Origin: Bdellovibrionales bacterium
Lineage (GTDB): Bacteria > Bdellovibrionota > FAC87 > UBA2466 > JACKAF01
NCBI GenBank assembly: GCA_020435295.1
Contig: JAGQZV010000005.1
Coordinates: 1 to 46,715 of the forward strand
Length of the DNA stretch: 46,715 nt
Direction of reading: 5' to 3'
The translations under genes and the position numbers were made by a program. Position 1 is the stretch's first letter. Each line of letters starts with the position of its first letter. Under the pieces are notes generated by a model. That model had not been told where the DNA came from and searched no databases. It worked only from the letters and a program-made list of their open reading frames with translations. This document shows positions 23,854 to 31,673 of this stretch, piece after piece.

Positions 23854-25755
23854 ATGCAACGTTCAACTCTCCTTTTTATTGGTGCGTGCGTATTTGTTTT
23901 CTTTGTCCGCGCCTACTTTATCATCCTCCCCGCAGCGGTCATGAAGTGCCCGCGCTTGGGTGACGACTCACTTTTTTACCTTTCGAAAGGATACGGTTTC
24001 TTCACTCGATACGGTGAAGGATCCCCGCTACGAGCTAGTTTCAAGAACTTGCTTGAAACCACGCAAACAAAAAACGAGGCCTCCCTGCGTCAGCGATGGA
24101 GAATCAGCAATCAGATCACAGGGACCCTTAACCCAATGTACGATCTGCTGACGGGCTTAGTGCTAAAAATCGGCCTGCCGGTTCAATGGTCGTTTGCAGT
24201 AATGGAGTTATGCTGTGCGCTCTTAATGACTGTTGGAATAGCGTACTTTCTCTCGGGCCTATTTGGCGTAGCCGCCGCAGGCCTCGCCTCCGTTTCCCTT
24301 GGTTTCGCAATTCTTCCAAATCAAGGTCTGCATTACTTCATTCCAAGTACGTTTACTCTTTCCTTGGCGCTGATTGGATTTGGTTATTTGCTGCGTCCGC
24401 GCACCAAGCTCGGAGACGGTATTTTGGTGGCCTCGTCGTTCTACTTCGGGGGGCTGCACCTCATATCGCGCGCCTATCTGGGGCTGGCCATCGCTATTCT
24501 CTGGCTTGTGAGCGAAACCCCTCGCCGCAGGAAAATTGGCCTAACCGTCACTTTTCTGGCGAGCGCTTGGCTCTGGTGGTTCTTACCCAAACATACACTT
24601 TTCTTCTCCCCCCCCCTGGCTTCTGACTTGGGCGGGATTGCAGGTGCGGACTCAATTATTGAAAACTTCCACGTTGCGTCCGTAATGCTGGCAGCGACGC
24701 TACGGAAAAACCTGTGGCTTCTACTTGGCCTCTTGCTTTTGCTTCAGCCTAGAGAAATACCTCGAAAAACTCGATTAACGACCGTGCTTTTTACTTCCTT
24801 GCTACTTGTCTCGCTCTTCCATGTATTGCCTCGCTATCCGGCGGAAACATTTTCCCGATTGCTAGTATTGATCGTGATCCTTGGTAGTGGCCTGATGGGC
24901 TCTTACGTAGTGGATAGAGTCCAGAGTTCGCGCTTGCGGTGGCCACTTGCAGTTTTGGTCACTGGCGCCCTGGGCCTTTCAATGGGGCATTGGAACCGGA
25001 CTCTGTATTCCAATATGAACGAGAGGCAATCGGTGCTAGATGCGGAGGCACTTAAGAAAACGCTCAAATCCCTCCCATCACACTCGTCGTTGCTCTACGC
25101 AGAGACCGAAATTGCGCTGCGTTTTGCGATGGCATACGGGGCATCGCAATTCGCAGGCCTTCCGTACCCAATGCTGGCCGGCAGCGACGACCTTAGCGCG
25201 CACTTCAAGAAGGCGAGTGCTGACTATACCGTAGTTCCAAACTTCGAACATTTGAATGTTATCGATGCGCTCGGGATCGCCACTGCACAAAGACGACGCC
25301 ACGGGTTTCCGGCACAGTGGGTACAGACCTTGGAACTATCGGGGGTTCTTCCTGCTCACCCTTTGCTCTACATCGAGAACGCGAACGCCGAAGTAGAGAT
25401 CCTGGTGCAGGGACAGCGCCTAGAAAGAGTAGTGGTGCCCGCTGGGTTTGAGGGCTGGATGGCCCTATCTGATCTGGGTAGCAATCCGAAGTCGCTCGTC
25501 ATCACTCTGCCAAAGACTGGCCTATGGGTGAGCGGTCTGCGCTCAGAGTCACAAGCGCGCGACATCCGATGGCCGTGGTCTACGCCACTTAGAGTGCGAG
25601 CTAAGGGATACCCCGAGTTCGCCTTCGAATTGGTATATGACTTCAGTCTCGCCGGTATACTCAAACACCATGGGGCGCAAGAGTTGATCCCGTTTGAAGC
25701 CGATTCGAAAGTCCTCAGCGACGGATCCGGCCTCGTATTTTGGACCAGGAAGTAG
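23854..25755 (+). CDS. Large polytopic membrane protein, GT-C-like (putative)
   Basis: The 633 residues comprise an N-terminal span, then a loop with LGDDSLFYLSKGYGFF, and about nine further hydrophobic spans to roughly residue 385. A soluble C-terminal domain of about 240 residues follows. The paired acidic residues followed by aromatic residues in the first loop recall GT-C glycosyltransferases that use polyprenyl-phosphate sugars on the outer face of the inner membrane. The GtrB-type GT2 at 21216 could supply the donor. Sequence similarity is not strong enough to name a family. It shares the membrane-loop-plus-C-domain plan with the proteins at 3189 and 4996. It ends 49 bases before kdsD. 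Confidence 0.6.
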   Translation: MQRSTLLFIGACVFVFFVRAYFIILPAAVMKCPRLGDDSLFYLSKGYGFFTRYGEGSPLRASFKNLLETTQTKNEASLRQRWRISNQITGTLNPMYDLLTGLVLKIGLPVQWSFAVMELCCALLMTVGIAYFLSGLFGVAAAGLASVSLGFAILPNQGLHYFIPSTFTLSLALIGFGYLLRPRTKLGDGILVASSFYFGGLHLISRAYLGLAIAILWLVSETPRRRKIGLTVTFLASAWLWWFLPKHTLFFSPPLASDLGGIAGADSIIENFHVASVMLAATLRKNLWLLLGLLLLLQPREIPRKTRLTTVLFTSLLLVSLFHVLPRYPAETFSRLLVLIVILGSGLMGSYVVDRVQSSRLRWPLAVLVTGALGLSMGHWNRTLYSNMNERQSVLDAEALKKTLKSLPSHSSLLYAETEIALRFAMAYGASQFAGLPYPMLAGSDDLSAHFKKASADYTVVPNFEHLNVIDALGIATAQRRRHGFPAQWVQTLELSGVLPAHPLLYIENANAEVEILVQGQRLERVVVPAGFEGWMALSDLGSNPKSLVITLPKTGLWVSGLRSESQARDIRWPWSTPLRVRAKGYPEFAFELVYDFSLAGILKHHGAQELIPFEADSKVLSDGSGLVFWTRK

Positions 25756-25804
25756 CCTCGGCCAAGTCCTTGCCCACCGAGAAAGAAGCGTCTAGATTGT
25801 TCCC

Positions 25805-26848
25805 ATGCTCGAAAGCACTACACCGCACAGCTCCGAGAAAAGTCCCAGATCGCCCGCGAACGCGAGCTTGGAGAATCGCAAAGAGGAACTTCTAGAAAGC
25901 TTGCGACACACGATCAGTTTAGAGGCGTACGCGCTCGCCCAGCTCACCAACCTGGTAGACGACAGTTTTTTTGAGGCGATCCGACTCCTGGCGGAATGCC
26001 GCGGAAAAGTTATTCTTACAGGAGTGGGCAAATCGGGAATCATTGCCCGCAAGATCGCCGCCACCATGAGCAGCACCGGAACAACCGCCACCTTTTTGCA
26101 CCCATCCGACGGCATGCACGGCGATCTTGGCGTGCTCTCCGAGGACGATGTGGTCATTGCGCTAGGAAAAAGCGGCGAAAGCGAAGAATTGGTAAAACTA
26201 ATTCCAGCTTTCAAGCGCCTTGGGGCGCGTATCATCGCTATCACTAGCCGCCGGGACTCGACGTTGGGGCGGGAATCTGACGTCACGCTTTTCGCTCCGG
26301 TGGAACGGGAAGCTTGCCCGCTGGACTTAGCGCCTACCGTATCCACCACGGTGGCGCTGGCTATCGGTGATGCTCTTGCCGTTACTTTGATGAAGGTAAA
26401 AGACTTTCGCTCTGAGGACTTTGCCAAGTACCACCCTGGCGGCAAACTCGGGAAACGGCTACTTCTGAATGTTTCTGATCTGATGATACGCCGTGAGGAT
26501 TGTCTCGTTCTAAATCCAAACGGAGCCTCATTTGAAGATACGATTTTGGGGCTTGGTGAATCGGGCCTCGGGATTGTGCTGTTTTCAGTTGATGGCAGTT
26601 CGCTCTATGGCGTGCTCACCGATGGAGACGTCCGCCGTCTCGTTTCCAAACACAAAGCAGATGCCTTTAATCTTCTCATGACTGAAGTAATCAACCGCAA
26701 ACCCATCACTATTCCAAGCCACTGGATGGCAGTCGACGCACTGAAATTCATGGAAGACCACAAACCTCCTCTAAATGTTCTGCCTATCGTCGATGATAGG
26801 CAACTAGTTGGTGTGGTACGCCTGCACGAATTGCTTAGTGTTTCCTAA
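25805..26848 (+). CDS. kdsD: D-arabinose 5-phosphate isomerase KdsD
   Basis: This is a 347-residue protein with an N-terminal SIS domain and two C-terminal CBS domains, the KdsD layout. GVGKSGIIARKIAATMSSTG and HPSDGMHGDLGVL match the sugar-phosphate site. ALGKSGESEELVKLIP and ACPLDLAPTVSTT are further family signatures. The CBS pair starts near NVSDLMIRRED. KdsD converts ribulose 5-phosphate to arabinose 5-phosphate, the first step toward Kdo for lipopolysaccharide inner core. About twenty residues more than E. coli KdsD are present at the N-terminus, so the true start may lie further in. Its stop overlaps the stop of the convergent kdsC-like gene (CTAA). Confidence 0.92.
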   Translation: MLESTTPHSSEKSPRSPANASLENRKEELLESLRHTISLEAYALAQLTNLVDDSFFEAIRLLAECRGKVILTGVGKSGIIARKIAATMSSTGTTATFLHPSDGMHGDLGVLSEDDVVIALGKSGESEELVKLIPAFKRLGARIIAITSRRDSTLGRESDVTLFAPVEREACPLDLAPTVSTTVALAIGDALAVTLMKVKDFRSEDFAKYHPGGKLGKRLLLNVSDLMIRREDCLVLNPNGASFEDTILGLGESGLGIVLFSVDGSSLYGVLTDGDVRRLVSKHKADAFNLLMTEVINRKPITIPSHWMAVDALKFMEDHKPPLNVLPIVDDRQLVGVVRLHELLSVS

Positions 26849-27402
26849 GAAGATGCGTAGGTCTTGCGCACATCGGGAGAAAGCCACGGACTCTCATTCC
26901 CTTTCAGATTTCTCCGGACGCGAAAAACAGTTTCGCATAGTTCACGAATCGCCCCGCGACCACCGCGCGCGTTGAGCACCCATTTAGCAGCCGCCTTCGC
27001 TTCTGGGTAAGCGTCACCAACCGCCACACCTACTCCGACAATTTCAAGCGCCTCCAGATCATTTGCATCGTTGCCCACAAAGGCCATTTTTCCGAGCTCG
27101 ATCCCTTTTTCTTCTGAGAGCTGCCGAAGCAGCCGGCCTTTGTCCGGACACCCCGAAACACACTCCAGTTTCAGCTTGCGCGCTCGCGCCTGCACGACAG
27201 GATTCACTTCTGTAGAAAGAATCATGGCAGGCAGTTTTTCCGCCTTTAGCAGTCGGAATGCCAAACCGTCACTGCGATTGCAGATAACTGCCTCCATACC
27301 GTTCTCATCCACGATCACCTGATTTGTCGTGAAAACGCCGTCAAAATCAAAAACGACCAGCTCCAGGCCGCGAATGACAGAGTGCAGGCTTTTTTCCAGC
27401 AT
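26845..27402 (-). CDS. kdsC: KdsC-like HAD phosphatase (3-deoxy-D-manno-octulosonate 8-phosphate phosphatase family)
   Basis: The 185-residue C0-type HAD phosphatase has the catalytic aspartates in FDFDGVFTTN (Asp19 and Asp21). RSDGLAFRLLK follows, then the later Lys region and GNDANDLEAL, where Asp residues bind magnesium. KdsC removes the 8-phosphate of Kdo 8-phosphate. The segment ILSTEVNPVV resembles HAD domains attached to acylneuraminate cytidylyltransferases as well as KdsC, so 2-keto-3-deoxy acids other than Kdo are possible. Its convergent placement next to kdsD favours Kdo synthesis. The gene is divergent from pckA. Confidence 0.8.
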   Translation of the reverse strand: MLEKSLHSVIRGLELVVFDFDGVFTTNQVIVDENGMEAVICNRSDGLAFRLLKAEKLPAMILSTEVNPVVQARARKLKLECVSGCPDKGRLLRQLSEEKGIELGKMAFVGNDANDLEALEIVGVGVAVGDAYPEAKAAAKWVLNARGGRGAIRELCETVFRVRRNLKGNESPWLSPDVRKTYASS

Positions 27403-27445
27403 TTCCGGACCTTAGCACAGAGGAACATTTTCGACCACTTACGTC

Positions 27446-27474
27446 TTGAGTCTTTACACAAATCCGCCTAAAAG
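27446..27474 (+). promoter_or_regulatory. Putative sigma70 promoter of pckA
   Basis: TTGAGT at 27446-27451 is separated by exactly 17 bases from TAAAAG at 27469-27474. A strong AAGGAG at 27506-27511 lies upstream of the pckA ATG at 27517. The leader would be about 35 bases. The prediction rests on consensus alone. Confidence 0.45.
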
Positions 27475-27516
27475 TGTTCTTTCAGCGGCAGTCGATTTGC
27501 ATTTAAAGGAGATGCT

Positions 27517-29010
27517 ATGCGTCGGACGGAACTCATCGAAGAAGCCATTGTCAAAAAAATGGGTGTCTTGAGCGACACTGGGGCGCTAGTCGTGAATACT
27601 GGCGAGCACACCGGACGGGCAGCGCAATGCCGCTACATTGTGCAGCACGCAGAACTCGCCGAGACAATTGATTGGGGAAACACAAACCGTCCGATCTCTC
27701 CGGGAATGGCGGAGCGCTTAAAAGGTTATGTTCTTGGACGCTTTGAAACACAAAAGGTTTACACTTTTCAAGGTTTCGTTACCGGCTTTCCAGTGGAAGT
27801 GCGATCCCTCTCTCCGTGGCACTCGGCCTTTGCCGCCAACATGTTCCGTTCCGAAGCTATCCAGTCACTAAAGGGTCTGTCCGACAAGAAAGTGCAGGTT
27901 TTTCACGATCCATACGGTAAGGCCTCCGAGATTGGCAGCGAGTTTGATTGCGATACGTACATCGTACTTGATCCTGTAGCCATGACGTCCGTCATTGTCG
28001 GGACTGCCTATGCGGGCGAAATAAAAAAATCGGCGTTTGCACTTTGCAACTATGCTTTGCCGCAGATGGGAGTACTCCCCATGCACGCGTCGGCAAATTG
28101 CCTTGATGACGGGTCCAATAGCTGCGTACTGTTTGGACTTTCCGGCACCGGGAAAACCACGTTGTCGGCGGCAGCAGATCGCGCACTTATCGGTGATGAT
28201 GAAATCGTCTGGACGCCGCAAGGCCTCTCCAACATGGAGGGCGGCTGCTACGCAAAACTCATTGATCTAGATCCCGAAAAAGAACCTCAAATTTTCCGGG
28301 CCACTAATCAGTTTGGCGCCATCCTGGAGAACGTTTCTTTCAAAAAGGGCACGCGGCAAGTAGATTACGCCGATCGCAGTAAAACCGAAAACACCCGAGG
28401 CTCTTACTCTCTGGGAGCCATCGATAATGTTTTCGACCAAAGTCGCGATGCCTCACCGCCAAAGAGTATCGTGTTCCTGGAGGCCGATGCGTTCGGTGCG
28501 ATGCCTGCCGTTGCCAAACTGAACTCGTATCAGGCACGTTTTTATTTCATTTCCGGATACACTGCTAAAGTCGCCGGAACGGAAATGGGCGTGAAAGAAC
28601 CTTCTGCAACTTTTAGCGCCTGTTTCGGCGCCCCCTTTATGCCCAGGCACCCGGCCGTGTACGGGGATCTTCTAGCAAGACTGGCGGAACAGCACGGCTG
28701 CGAAGTCTGGTTGCTCAACACCGGTTGGACTCAAGGAGATTTTAAGACGGGCCAGCGCTTCCCAATTCCAGTCACGCGAAAGATCCTCTCAGCCATTCAA
28801 TCTGGGGAGCTGGGTAAACAACCGACCGTAAAGCACCCCGTGTTTGGGTTTGAGGTACCGACGAGTTGCCCCGGAGTGGAAAGCAAGTGGCTCGAAATTC
28901 CCAACGGCGACGCACCCGCAAATCTCGCACGCACTTTCCATGACAATATTCAAAAACACGCGGGCGCAATGGATCCGGAAGTCATCCAAAAGGGCGGGCC
29001 CGCAATATAA
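27517..29010 (+). CDS. pckA: Phosphoenolpyruvate carboxykinase (ATP)
   Basis: The 497-residue enzyme shows the PckA kinase core: YAGEIKKSAF, LPMHASANC, the P-loop GLSGTGKTTLS, the metal-binding IGDDE segment, EGGCYAKLI and TENTRGSYSL. It decarboxylates and phosphorylates oxaloacetate with ATP to give PEP, the entry to gluconeogenesis. The N-terminal substrate loop, usually GRSPKDK, reads TGRAAQCR. The substrate-binding arginine is kept but the Ser-Pro-Lys-Asp part is lost, which is unusual and worth checking. The ATG follows AAAGGAGATGCT. The length is slightly under the usual 520-540 residues. The gene stands alone, with a GST gene convergent at its 3' end. Confidence 0.95.
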   Translation: MRRTELIEEAIVKKMGVLSDTGALVVNTGEHTGRAAQCRYIVQHAELAETIDWGNTNRPISPGMAERLKGYVLGRFETQKVYTFQGFVTGFPVEVRSLSPWHSAFAANMFRSEAIQSLKGLSDKKVQVFHDPYGKASEIGSEFDCDTYIVLDPVAMTSVIVGTAYAGEIKKSAFALCNYALPQMGVLPMHASANCLDDGSNSCVLFGLSGTGKTTLSAAADRALIGDDEIVWTPQGLSNMEGGCYAKLIDLDPEKEPQIFRATNQFGAILENVSFKKGTRQVDYADRSKTENTRGSYSLGAIDNVFDQSRDASPPKSIVFLEADAFGAMPAVAKLNSYQARFYFISGYTAKVAGTEMGVKEPSATFSACFGAPFMPRHPAVYGDLLARLAEQHGCEVWLLNTGWTQGDFKTGQRFPIPVTRKILSAIQSGELGKQPTVKHPVFGFEVPTSCPGVESKWLEIPNGDAPANLARTFHDNIQKHAGAMDPEVIQKGGPAI

Positions 29011-29718
29011 TTAGGCCCCTTTGGGCTTTTCGAAGCCAAATAGGATTCGACGCGCTTCGTCTGTCATGTTTGCCGATGTTCCGGAGCTGACCGCTCTCCC
29101 CTTTTCGTATGCTTTCTTAACCGAAGCTTTGGCTCCGATACGTTCGAACCACTTCTTCAGATGCGGGAAATCATTTAGGTTCTGCCCCTGAGCTTCATGG
29201 GCCACTATCCAGGGGTAGCTGGCCATGTCTGCAATCGTGTAGGAATCGCCGGAAACATATTCACGATCCGCGAGACGCTTATCGAGAACGCCGTAGAGGC
29301 GGGCAGTTTCTTTTACGTAGCGATTGATCGCATAAGCAATTTTTTCCGGCGCGTAGCGATTAAAGTGGTGGTTCTGACCGGCCATGGGGCCCAGCCCGCC
29401 CATTTGCCAGTACAGCCATTGGAGCGTCTCGTAGCGCTTTGGATCGCCAAACGCAGGCAGAAACTCGCCCGTTTTGTCAGCGAGATACTCCAAGATGGCA
29501 CCAGATTCGAATACCGAGATTGGCCCAGAGCCGATGCTGGGTTCGGAATCCACTAGCGCCGGCATGCGATTATTCGGCGATATTTTCAAAAACTCCGGCT
29601 CAAATTGATCCCCCTTCGTGATATCCACCGGCACTATCTCGTAGGGCAATCCAGCCTCCTCGAGAAAAAGAGTAATCTTGTGTCCGTTGGGCGTGGGCCA
29701 ATAATACAACTGCAACAT
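29011..29718 (-). CDS. yfcG: YfcG-type glutathione S-transferase / disulfide-bond oxidoreductase
   Basis: This 235-residue protein has a thioredoxin-fold N-terminal domain with [14 protein letters not shown], the Thr and Asn of the YfcG active site, and the cis-proline region [28 protein letters not shown] leads into the helical C-terminal domain, where [14 protein letters not shown] is almost identical to E. coli YfcG as I recall it. The family reduces disulfides with glutathione in the cytoplasm. The ATG at 29718 has AAGGAGG upstream, so a longer frame starting at 29766 is not used. The stop codon is adjacent to the end of pckA. The gene is divergent from gpmA. Confidence 0.9.
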   Translation of the reverse strand: MLQLYYWPTPNGHKITLFLEEAGLPYEIVPVDITKGDQFEPEFLKISPNNRMPALVDSEPSIGSGPISVFESGAILEYLADKTGEFLPAFGDPKRYETLQWLYWQMGGLGPMAGQNHHFNRYAPEKIAYAINRYVKETARLYGVLDKRLADREYVSGDSYTIADMASYPWIVAHEAQGQNLNDFPHLKKWFERIGAKASVKKAYEKGRAVSSGTSANMTDEARRILFGFEKPKGA

Positions 29719-29849
29719 GGGGATCCTCCTTGAACTCCTACTACTGCGACCGATGCAGAATGTCACTACCCAGGCTTGTGCGCAAAATTCGGCCTAAAGC
29801 CTTGAACTTTCTCGGAGGACTCAATATCGTTCGTGCGAGGTCAATTCGA

Positions 29850-30599
29850 ATGATTAAGTTAGTATTGATTCGCCACGGCGAAAGTGAGTGGAATAAAGAA
29901 AACCGCTTCACCGGCTGGACTGACGTAGATCTCAGCGAGAAAGGCCGATCCCAAGCCGCTGACGCCGGAAAACTCCTCAAGAAGGAGGGGTACACTTTCG
30001 ACTTAGCATTCACCTCGGTACTGAAACGCGCCATCCACACGCTTTGGCGCGTCCTAGACGAGATGGATTTGGCCTGGATCCCGGTCGAGAGAGCCTGGCA
30101 ACTCAATGAGCGCCACTACGGTGCCCTCCAAGGCCTGAATAAAGCCGAAACTGCGGCCAAGTTTGGCGAAGAGCAAGTTCTGAAATGGCGCCGCGGTTAC
30201 GCCATCCTTCCTCCTCTTTTGGAACAGACCGATCCCAGACATCCGAAATTTGAAAAAAAATACGCTGACCTTTCCCCGGAAAATCTACCGAGCGCCGAGT
30301 CCCTCGAAACGACTGTGGCACGGGTGCTGCCGTACTACCGAGAAACCATTACGCCACTACTGCGTGCGGGCAAAAAGATTGTGATTGCCGCCCACGGGAA
30401 TAGCCTAAGAGCCCTGGTTATGCACCTGGATGAGCTTAGTGAGCAAGCCGTACTCAACTTAAATATCCCCACTGGAATTCCAATGGTTTATGACCTCGAC
30501 GATGCTTTGAAGCCAATCCGCCACTACTATCTGGGAGATCCTGAGACATTGAAGGCAGCCATACATTCCGTGGCTTCCCAGGGAAAGGCACAACATTAG
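29850..30599 (+). CDS. gpmA: 2,3-bisphosphoglycerate-dependent phosphoglycerate mutase
   Basis: The 249-residue protein matches the usual GpmA length. [12 protein letters not shown] holds the phosphohistidine, with [12 protein letters not shown] next. [26 protein letters not shown] and [11 protein letters not shown] give the second catalytic His and the phosphate-binding arginines. It interconverts 3- and 2-phosphoglycerate in glycolysis and gluconeogenesis, in line with pckA nearby. The ATG at 29850 gives the normal N-terminus ([10 protein letters not shown]). A longer open frame upstream would add about 40 residues that do not fit the family. CGAGG upstream may be a weak ribosome-binding site. 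Confidence 0.95.
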   Translation: MIKLVLIRHGESEWNKENRFTGWTDVDLSEKGRSQAADAGKLLKKEGYTFDLAFTSVLKRAIHTLWRVLDEMDLAWIPVERAWQLNERHYGALQGLNKAETAAKFGEEQVLKWRRGYAILPPLLEQTDPRHPKFEKKYADLSPENLPSAESLETTVARVLPYYRETITPLLRAGKKIVIAAHGNSLRALVMHLDELSEQAVLNLNIPTGIPMVYDLDDALKPIRHYYLGDPETLKAAIHSVASQGKAQH

Positions 30600-30645
30600 A
30601 CGCGCCACACATAGACGAGGTTCGAAAAACGCACTGTTTTGCTGC

Positions 30646-31053
30646 GTGTTCTTAGTATTTGTAGCTTGCAGCAGCAAACGCCCGGAGGACCTAGGGATCA
30701 TGAACGACTCGCTCAAACCATGTCCAGATTCACCGAACTGCGTTTCGACTTTCAGCAAGAAAGAAGGAAGCGCTATCGCACCCATCACTACAAAAGGGAC
30801 TCGAGACCAAGTCATGGCAAAAGTCAGAAAGGTCCTCAGCGAAATGCCGCGCACCAAAATCGTTTCTGAAAAACCGAATTACTTGCACGTAGAATTTACA
30901 AGTGCACTTTTCCGCTTTGTGGATGATGTAGAATTCTTGCTGGATGAGGCAAATACGCTGCACTTCCGTTCAGCTTCTCGGATCGGACATAGCGATTTGG
31001 GGGCAAACCGCAAACGCATGGAAGAATTTCGGATCCGATTTTTTCAGGCCTAA
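30646..31053 (+). CDS. DUF1499-family lipoprotein-like protein, start unclear
   Basis: The 135 residues from the GTG at 30646 include KPCPDSPNCVSTFSKKE, the conserved DUF1499 start, and a C-terminal RSASRIGHSDLGANRKRMEEFR motif typical of the family. The function is unknown. LVFVACSS gives a lipobox-like Cys, but the GTG leaves only seven residues before it, too few for a signal peptide. The frame stays open upstream for more than 90 bases and encodes basic residues then NALFCCVFLVFVAC, a good lipoprotein signal. It has no ATG, GTG or TTG there; the candidates are CTG 30634 or ATT 30595. The alternative is a cytoplasmic start at ATG 30700. It follows gpmA by about 46 bases. Confidence 0.7.
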   Translation: MFLVFVACSSKRPEDLGIMNDSLKPCPDSPNCVSTFSKKEGSAIAPITTKGTRDQVMAKVRKVLSEMPRTKIVSEKPNYLHVEFTSALFRFVDDVEFLLDEANTLHFRSASRIGHSDLGANRKRMEEFRIRFFQA

Positions 31054-31067
31054 AAAGGGGTAGCATC

Positions 31068-31640
31068 ATGATCGCGCGCAAACTGACGCTGGGTGGGATC
31101 GCTGGCGGAGTCATCTACTTTTTATGGAGTTTTTTCTCCTGGGTTCTCCTGCCATGGCACCTCGCGACTACGGAAAAATTTTCAGATGAAGATTTAGTTG
31201 CCAATGCATTGCGCGCCAACGCCCCCAAAAAAGGCATCTACATTCTTCCAAACGTTCATAAACAAGATCCGGGCACCGAAAAAGATTACGATCGAATTGC
31301 CGAAGAAGCCGCGAAGGATCGGATGCGAACCGGGCCTTTCGCTTTTGCCGCAGTTACGCCAAACGGAATGGAACCGGATATGGGCCGAACCATGCTCCTA
31401 TCTTTCGCTGCGCAGATCTTGGGTGCCATTCTACTCTCCTACCTCCTCCTGCAGACGACCGGACTTTCCTACTCAAAAAAGGTTTTCTTTGTGGCGGCTT
31501 CTGCTGTTACCGCAAACGTACTCTGTCAATTCCCCTACTGGATCTGGTGGGGGTTTGGCACGTCTTACACCTTGGTGAGTCTATTGGACGTAACTATAGG
31601 CTGGACGCTTGCCGGGCTTGCCATCGCGAAGATTGTGTAA
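31068..31640 (+). CDS. Uncharacterised membrane protein with four predicted spans
   Basis: The 190-residue protein has a first span at about 9-30 (GGIAGGVIYFLWSFFSWVLLPW). A soluble loop of some 75 residues between spans one and two contains KKGIYILPNVHKQDP and many charged residues. Three more hydrophobic spans lie at about 108-125, 137-155 and 165-188. I do not recognise a family or catalytic motif. Similar proteins occur as conserved hypotheticals in Gram-negative genomes, but I cannot name one. An AAGGGG-like ribosome-binding site lies before the ATG. It may be co-transcribed with the DUF1499 gene 14 bases upstream. Confidence 0.7.
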   Translation: MIARKLTLGGIAGGVIYFLWSFFSWVLLPWHLATTEKFSDEDLVANALRANAPKKGIYILPNVHKQDPGTEKDYDRIAEEAAKDRMRTGPFAFAAVTPNGMEPDMGRTMLLSFAAQILGAILLSYLLLQTTGLSYSKKVFFVAASAVTANVLCQFPYWIWWGFGTSYTLVSLLDVTIGWTLAGLAIAKIV

Positions 31641-31673
31641 ATAAGCTAGCAAAACGCGAGTGGAGAAAAATGC

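Noticed and set aside
29024-29037. GGCTT-TTCG-AAGCC hairpin as a pckA terminator
   Set aside because: The stem is only five pairs, lies inside the GST coding sequence and has no T-run after it.
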